A DNA stretch of 15,427 bases from Betaproteobacteria bacterium (GTDB lineage Bacteria > Pseudomonadota > Gammaproteobacteria > Burkholderiales > SG8-39), in the NCBI GenBank assembly GCA_029858545.1, contig JAOUFA010000037.1:1-15427 (forward strand). Reading direction: 5' to 3'. The notes beneath the pieces were generated by a model that searched no databases, was not told where the DNA came from, and saw nothing but the letters and a program-made list of their open reading frames with translations. Both the position numbers and the translations under genes were made by a program. Shown here one piece after another: positions 12,794-15,427 of this stretch (position 1 is the first letter of the stretch; each line of letters starts with the position of its first letter).

Positions 12794-13880
12794 TCACCCG
12801 GGTCGGTTCGAATCGGTCCGTGTCGAGCACCGCGCGAACAAAGCGGAGCAGTTTCCGGCGCACTGGCTCGGGCAGCGTCGGATACCAGAGCGGACTCGCG
12901 AGCACCAGGCCGCGAAACGCGAAGAAGGGCGCGACGACGTCGAGTATCTCATTGTCGCCCGAGCGGCCGAGGTAGCGTTCCCAAAAGTTTCCGAACAGGG
13001 TGTCGAAAGCACCCTCCAGCCGTCCGCTTCTTTGCAGGGAGAAGAACAGGTAGTTGAACGTGAGACACGCCACGTCATCGGCCGGCTCGCCCCACTCGCC
13101 GCGCGAGCGGTCAAGGACCGTGAAATCGGTGCCCGGCCGGAAGAGGATGTTCCAAGGATGAAAATCGCCGTGTACCTGACGCAGCCTGTGTGCGCGGCCC
13201 TTTAGCTTCCAGCGCCAATCAAGACAGCGGCTCTCGATGTCACGGAGCTCGCGCGCCGTCACCGTGCTGTGCTTCGGATAGCCGTCCACGATGCCGAAGA
13301 TGCCCTCGCCGTGGCCGAGCAGTTCACGGATGCGCCGTACGTACAGACCAGATTCGGCGCCGCGCAGGGCATGAATGTCGATCAGGTAGTCGCATAGCGC
13401 GCGCGCGCGCGCCGCGTCCGATTCGCCGAGCGCGCCGTTTTCACGGATACGCAGCAGATCGGCGGCGTACTCCGTTCCGTCGACAAAGGGCACCAGCATG
13501 AAAAATTCGGTCACTGAACCGACCGGCAGGAGGCTGCCGTCCTCGCGTATCGCACCGATGTCGAGCGAGGGCACGTGCCGTGGCAATCTGCCGTATGCCT
13601 GATGGGCCCACAGGAGCGACTGCGCACGATCGGCCATGTGTTCATGGCCGAAGGGTCCCGCGCGCACGGTTTCGAGCATCACGTGACGTGGTTCGCTCGC
13701 GACTTCGTAGTCAATGCGCAGTATGCTGCCGTAACCATAGGCTTTTTCCGCATCTGCGCCGGCACCGATGCGCGAGAGCCGCAGGTTCGCCACCGCCTGT
13801 CCATGCAAGGTGCGCAGATACGCGCCCAGCGCATTCTCGGTGAAAGGTCCGGCGCGTGGGTCGATGTGAGCGGTTGTCAT
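12774..13880 (-). CDS. APH-fold phosphotransferase family protein
   Basis: The product has 368 residues. The catalytic core of the aminoglycoside/choline kinase fold is clear: HGDFHPWNILF (237-247; Asp239 and Asn244) and VLDRSRGEWGEPADDVA (255-271; Mg-binding Asp257). An N-lobe region is visible around 46-80 (YGSILRIDYEV...HVMLETV). It is unlikely to be a resistance enzyme; APH-fold proteins phosphorylate many small alcohols. ATG 13880 is my choice. The frame stays open to 14045, but that extension is poorly conserved in style, and a purine-rich GAAGGGAG lies about 40 bases before 13880 with no start codon at the proper distance, so the start is moderately uncertain. Its stop overlaps the start of the P-loop kinase. 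The pairing of APH and P-loop kinase domains also exists as single fused proteins in other bacteria. Confidence 0.85.
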   Translation of the reverse strand: MTTAHIDPRAGPFTENALGAYLRTLHGQAVANLRLSRIGAGADAEKAYGYGSILRIDYEVASEPRHVMLETVRAGPFGHEHMADRAQSLLWAHQAYGRLPRHVPSLDIGAIREDGSLLPVGSVTEFFMLVPFVDGTEYAADLLRIRENGALGESDAARARALCDYLIDIHALRGAESGLYVRRIRELLGHGEGIFGIVDGYPKHSTVTARELRDIESRCLDWRWKLKGRAHRLRQVHGDFHPWNILFRPGTDFTVLDRSRGEWGEPADDVACLTFNYLFFSLQRSGRLEGAFDTLFGNFWERYLGRSGDNEILDVVAPFFAFRGLVLASPLWYPTLPEPVRRKLLRFVRAVLDTDRFEPTRVNDYCGA

Positions 13881-14013
13881 GCCAGACTCGATATCTTTGA
13901 CGGACGTAACGATTCTCCCTTCAATCGAAAATCTCTCGTTGATGAAGGTCAATGGATATGGCGCAGGTGATTCATCCTCCGTCCGGCGCGGATCCGGCTT
14001 TAAGGCCGGTTGC

Positions 14014-14042
14014 GGAACAACCTTGCACGGCTGTGATATAAC
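14014..14042 (+). promoter_or_regulatory. Candidate extended -10 promoter of the GGDEF-EAL gene
   Basis: TGATATAAC (14034-14042) is a good extended -10 element (T-G-n plus TATAAC). GGAACA (14014-14019), 17 bases upstream of the -10 hexamer, matches the last three bases of the -35 consensus. An inverted repeat, GGTTG-CGGAA-CAACC (14008-14022), covers the -35 region, and CCGGC-TTTAAG-GCCGG (13994-14009) lies just upstream. Start of transcription would be near 14049. Seen: the motifs. Inferred: a promoter with a possible operator. Confidence 0.4.
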
Positions 14043-14148
14043 CACCCGTGCGTCGCCAGCAGGGTGACGTGAACGGACCGTCCATCAAGAGGCATACGGC
14101 TGGCCGTTACGGAACATGCGCAGTATTGAGCGCAGCACTCGGGATGGA

Positions 14149-15427
14149 ATGACAAAGCAATCTGGGGGAAGGTCCGGCACGGGGGGCTCGCGCAACCGTT
14201 CCGGACCAAGAGTGAGAAGTGGCAGCGTGGCGACCCATACGCCGGCGTCCGGGCGCGCGCAACGTCCCGTGCCGCAAATCGCCGTTGCGGATCTGCTTGC
14301 CAATATTCGACAGGTCATCTGGTCCTTCGACCCGCAGGGCGATCGGCTGCTCTATGTGAGTCCGCTCGCATACCAGATGTGCGGCACCGAGGTCGAAATG
14401 CCGGTTCCCTGTCTCGGCTGGATCAGTGCGGAGGAGCGCGATCCGGTGCACGCCGCCTGGCAACGTGCACTGCGCGGCGAGATGGCGCAGGCCGAGGCAC
14501 GGACCTGCGATCGCGACGGCCTGACCCGATGGTTCCGCTGGCTATTCCATCCCTGCCTCGATGCGAGCGGCGCTTTGTTGCGTATCGATGGCGTCATGGA
14601 GGACGTCAGCGAACGCAGGGAACTGAGCGAGCGGCTCGAGAAGCTCACGACGACGGATGGGCTGACCGGGCTGCCGAACCGCACGTTGTTTCGCGACCGG
14701 CTCGCGCAGGCAATCGATACGGCGAGGCGCGATTCGGGCCACGGCGCGGTGGTCATGGTGATGGACCTCGATCACTTCAAGGAGGTCAACGACACGCTAG
14801 GCCATCAGTGTGGCGATCGCGTACTGGTGGAAGTGGCGCGGCGCATCGGCGGAACACTGCGTGGCACTGATACGGTGACCAGGCTGGGCGGGGATGAATT
14901 CGCGATGCTATTGTCGGATACGGCGAACTCGAAACGTACGGCAGAGAAGGTGGCGAGCAAGCTCCTTGCCGAGCTTGCGCGGCCCTTCAGCGTGGACGGA
15001 CGCGAATTGTCGCTGAATGCGAGTATCGGTATCGCGATGTTCCCCGAACACGGCGATGATGTTGATACGCTGCTCGGTCGCGCCGATGTCGCGATGTACG
15101 CCTGCAAGGGACGTGATGCGCGCTACCTGTTCTATGATGACACGCTGAATTCGAATACGCCGCAGCGTTTGCAGCTTACCGCCGAGATCCGTCGCTCGAT
15201 CGAACGAGGCGAGTTGGTTTTGCACTACCAGCCCATCGCTTCGCTGCGCGAACGCCGCATCATCGGCGTCGAAGCGCTGATCCGCTGGAACCATCCGGAG
15301 CGCGGACTGGTCGCGCCGGACGATTTCGTTCCGCTCGCCGAGCGTTCGGGATTGATCAAGCCGATTACCGATTGGGTGATCGAGACCGCGCTGACCCAGG
15401 CGTCGGCATGGCGTTTGTGTGGTTTGC
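14149..15427 (+). CDS. PAS-GGDEF-EAL cyclic-di-GMP enzyme, 3' end outside window
   Basis: At least 426 codons lie in the window. A basic, probably disordered N-terminus (1-45) precedes a PAS-type sensor (about 46-160, with VIWSFDPQGDRLLYVSPLA). The GGDEF domain has DGLTGLPNR, a GGDEF at residues 247-251 and an RxxD inhibitory site (RGTD) 5 residues before it, so the cyclase looks active and feedback-controlled. An EAL domain begins with LVLHYQPI, with EAL at about 375-377, followed by RWNHPERGLVAPDDF; the window ends before the remaining catalytic residues, so phosphodiesterase activity cannot be judged. The frame is open from 14068. Starts at 14116 (ATG), 14149 (ATG, GGGA 4 bases upstream) or 14227 (GTG) are possible; 14149 is a best guess. 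There is no TM segment, so it is probably cytoplasmic. Confidence 0.9.
   Translation, partial: MTKQSGGRSGTGGSRNRSGPRVRSGSVATHTPASGRAQRPVPQIAVADLLANIRQVIWSFDPQGDRLLYVSPLAYQMCGTEVEMPVPCLGWISAEERDPVHAAWQRALRGEMAQAEARTCDRDGLTRWFRWLFHPCLDASGALLRIDGVMEDVSERRELSERLEKLTTTDGLTGLPNRTLFRDRLAQAIDTARRDSGHGAVVMVMDLDHFKEVNDTLGHQCGDRVLVEVARRIGGTLRGTDTVTRLGGDEFAMLLSDTANSKRTAEKVASKLLAELARPFSVDGRELSLNASIGIAMFPEHGDDVDTLLGRADVAMYACKGRDARYLFYDDTLNSNTPQRLQLTAEIRRSIERGELVLHYQPIASLRERRIIGVEALIRWNHPERGLVAPDDFVPLAERSGLIKPITDWVIETALTQASAWRLCGL

Noticed and set aside
13949..13975. Minus-strand mini-frame MNHLRHIH with GGAGG directly before its ATG, like a His-rich leader peptide
   Set aside because: The ribosome binding site has no spacing to the ATG, and no attenuator-type hairpins follow; a His leader makes no sense for these kinases.

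Overview
The window is high-GC, densely packed bacterial chromosome. Gene content points to a proteobacterium, most likely a betaproteobacterium: a C-terminally extended IF-1 next to a CspA-type cold-shock gene, CreD, a proteobacterial-type Cfa, ThrH, a bacteriohemerythrin and several signalling proteins. This taxonomic call is an inference from gene families. I see no rRNA, tRNA, transposase, integrase or CRISPR array.

Layout. (1) 1-235: the C-terminal end of an alpha/beta hydrolase. (2) 324-1679, minus strand: cold-shock protein, IF-1 and a family-16-type methyltransferase, a small translation-related cluster. (3) 2019-4903, plus: creD, then cyclopropane fatty acid synthase behind a leader that can fold two mutually exclusive ways around its ribosome binding site. 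(4) 5088-8476, plus: an enoyl-CoA hydratase followed after 10 bp by a six-TM hybrid histidine kinase, then a DUF3237 protein and a 53-residue single-TM protein. (5) 8708-11232: a methyl-accepting chemotaxis protein facing, tail to tail with a 5 bp gap, a bacteriohemerythrin; upstream of the latter on the same strand lies a 79-residue membrane protein. (6) 11621-12232, plus: thrH with a GTG start. (7) 12242-13880, minus: an overlapping pair, an APH-fold kinase and a divergent APS-kinase-like P-loop kinase. (8) 14149-end, plus: a PAS-GGDEF-EAL protein cut by the window edge.

How the parts fit. Three themes stand out. Translation and cold adaptation are covered by cspA, infA and the methyltransferase. 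Envelope and lipid functions are covered by creD, cfa and the crotonase. Signalling is covered by the hybrid kinase, MCP, hemerythrin and c-di-GMP enzyme. The most interesting candidates are the crotonase/hybrid-kinase pair, whose architecture recalls the rpfF-rpfC fatty-acid signalling pair although the crotonase looks like an ordinary hydratase; the two-kinase overlapping operon with unknown substrate; and the RNA-switch-like leader of cfa. Everything is read by eye from the sequence; no database search was run.
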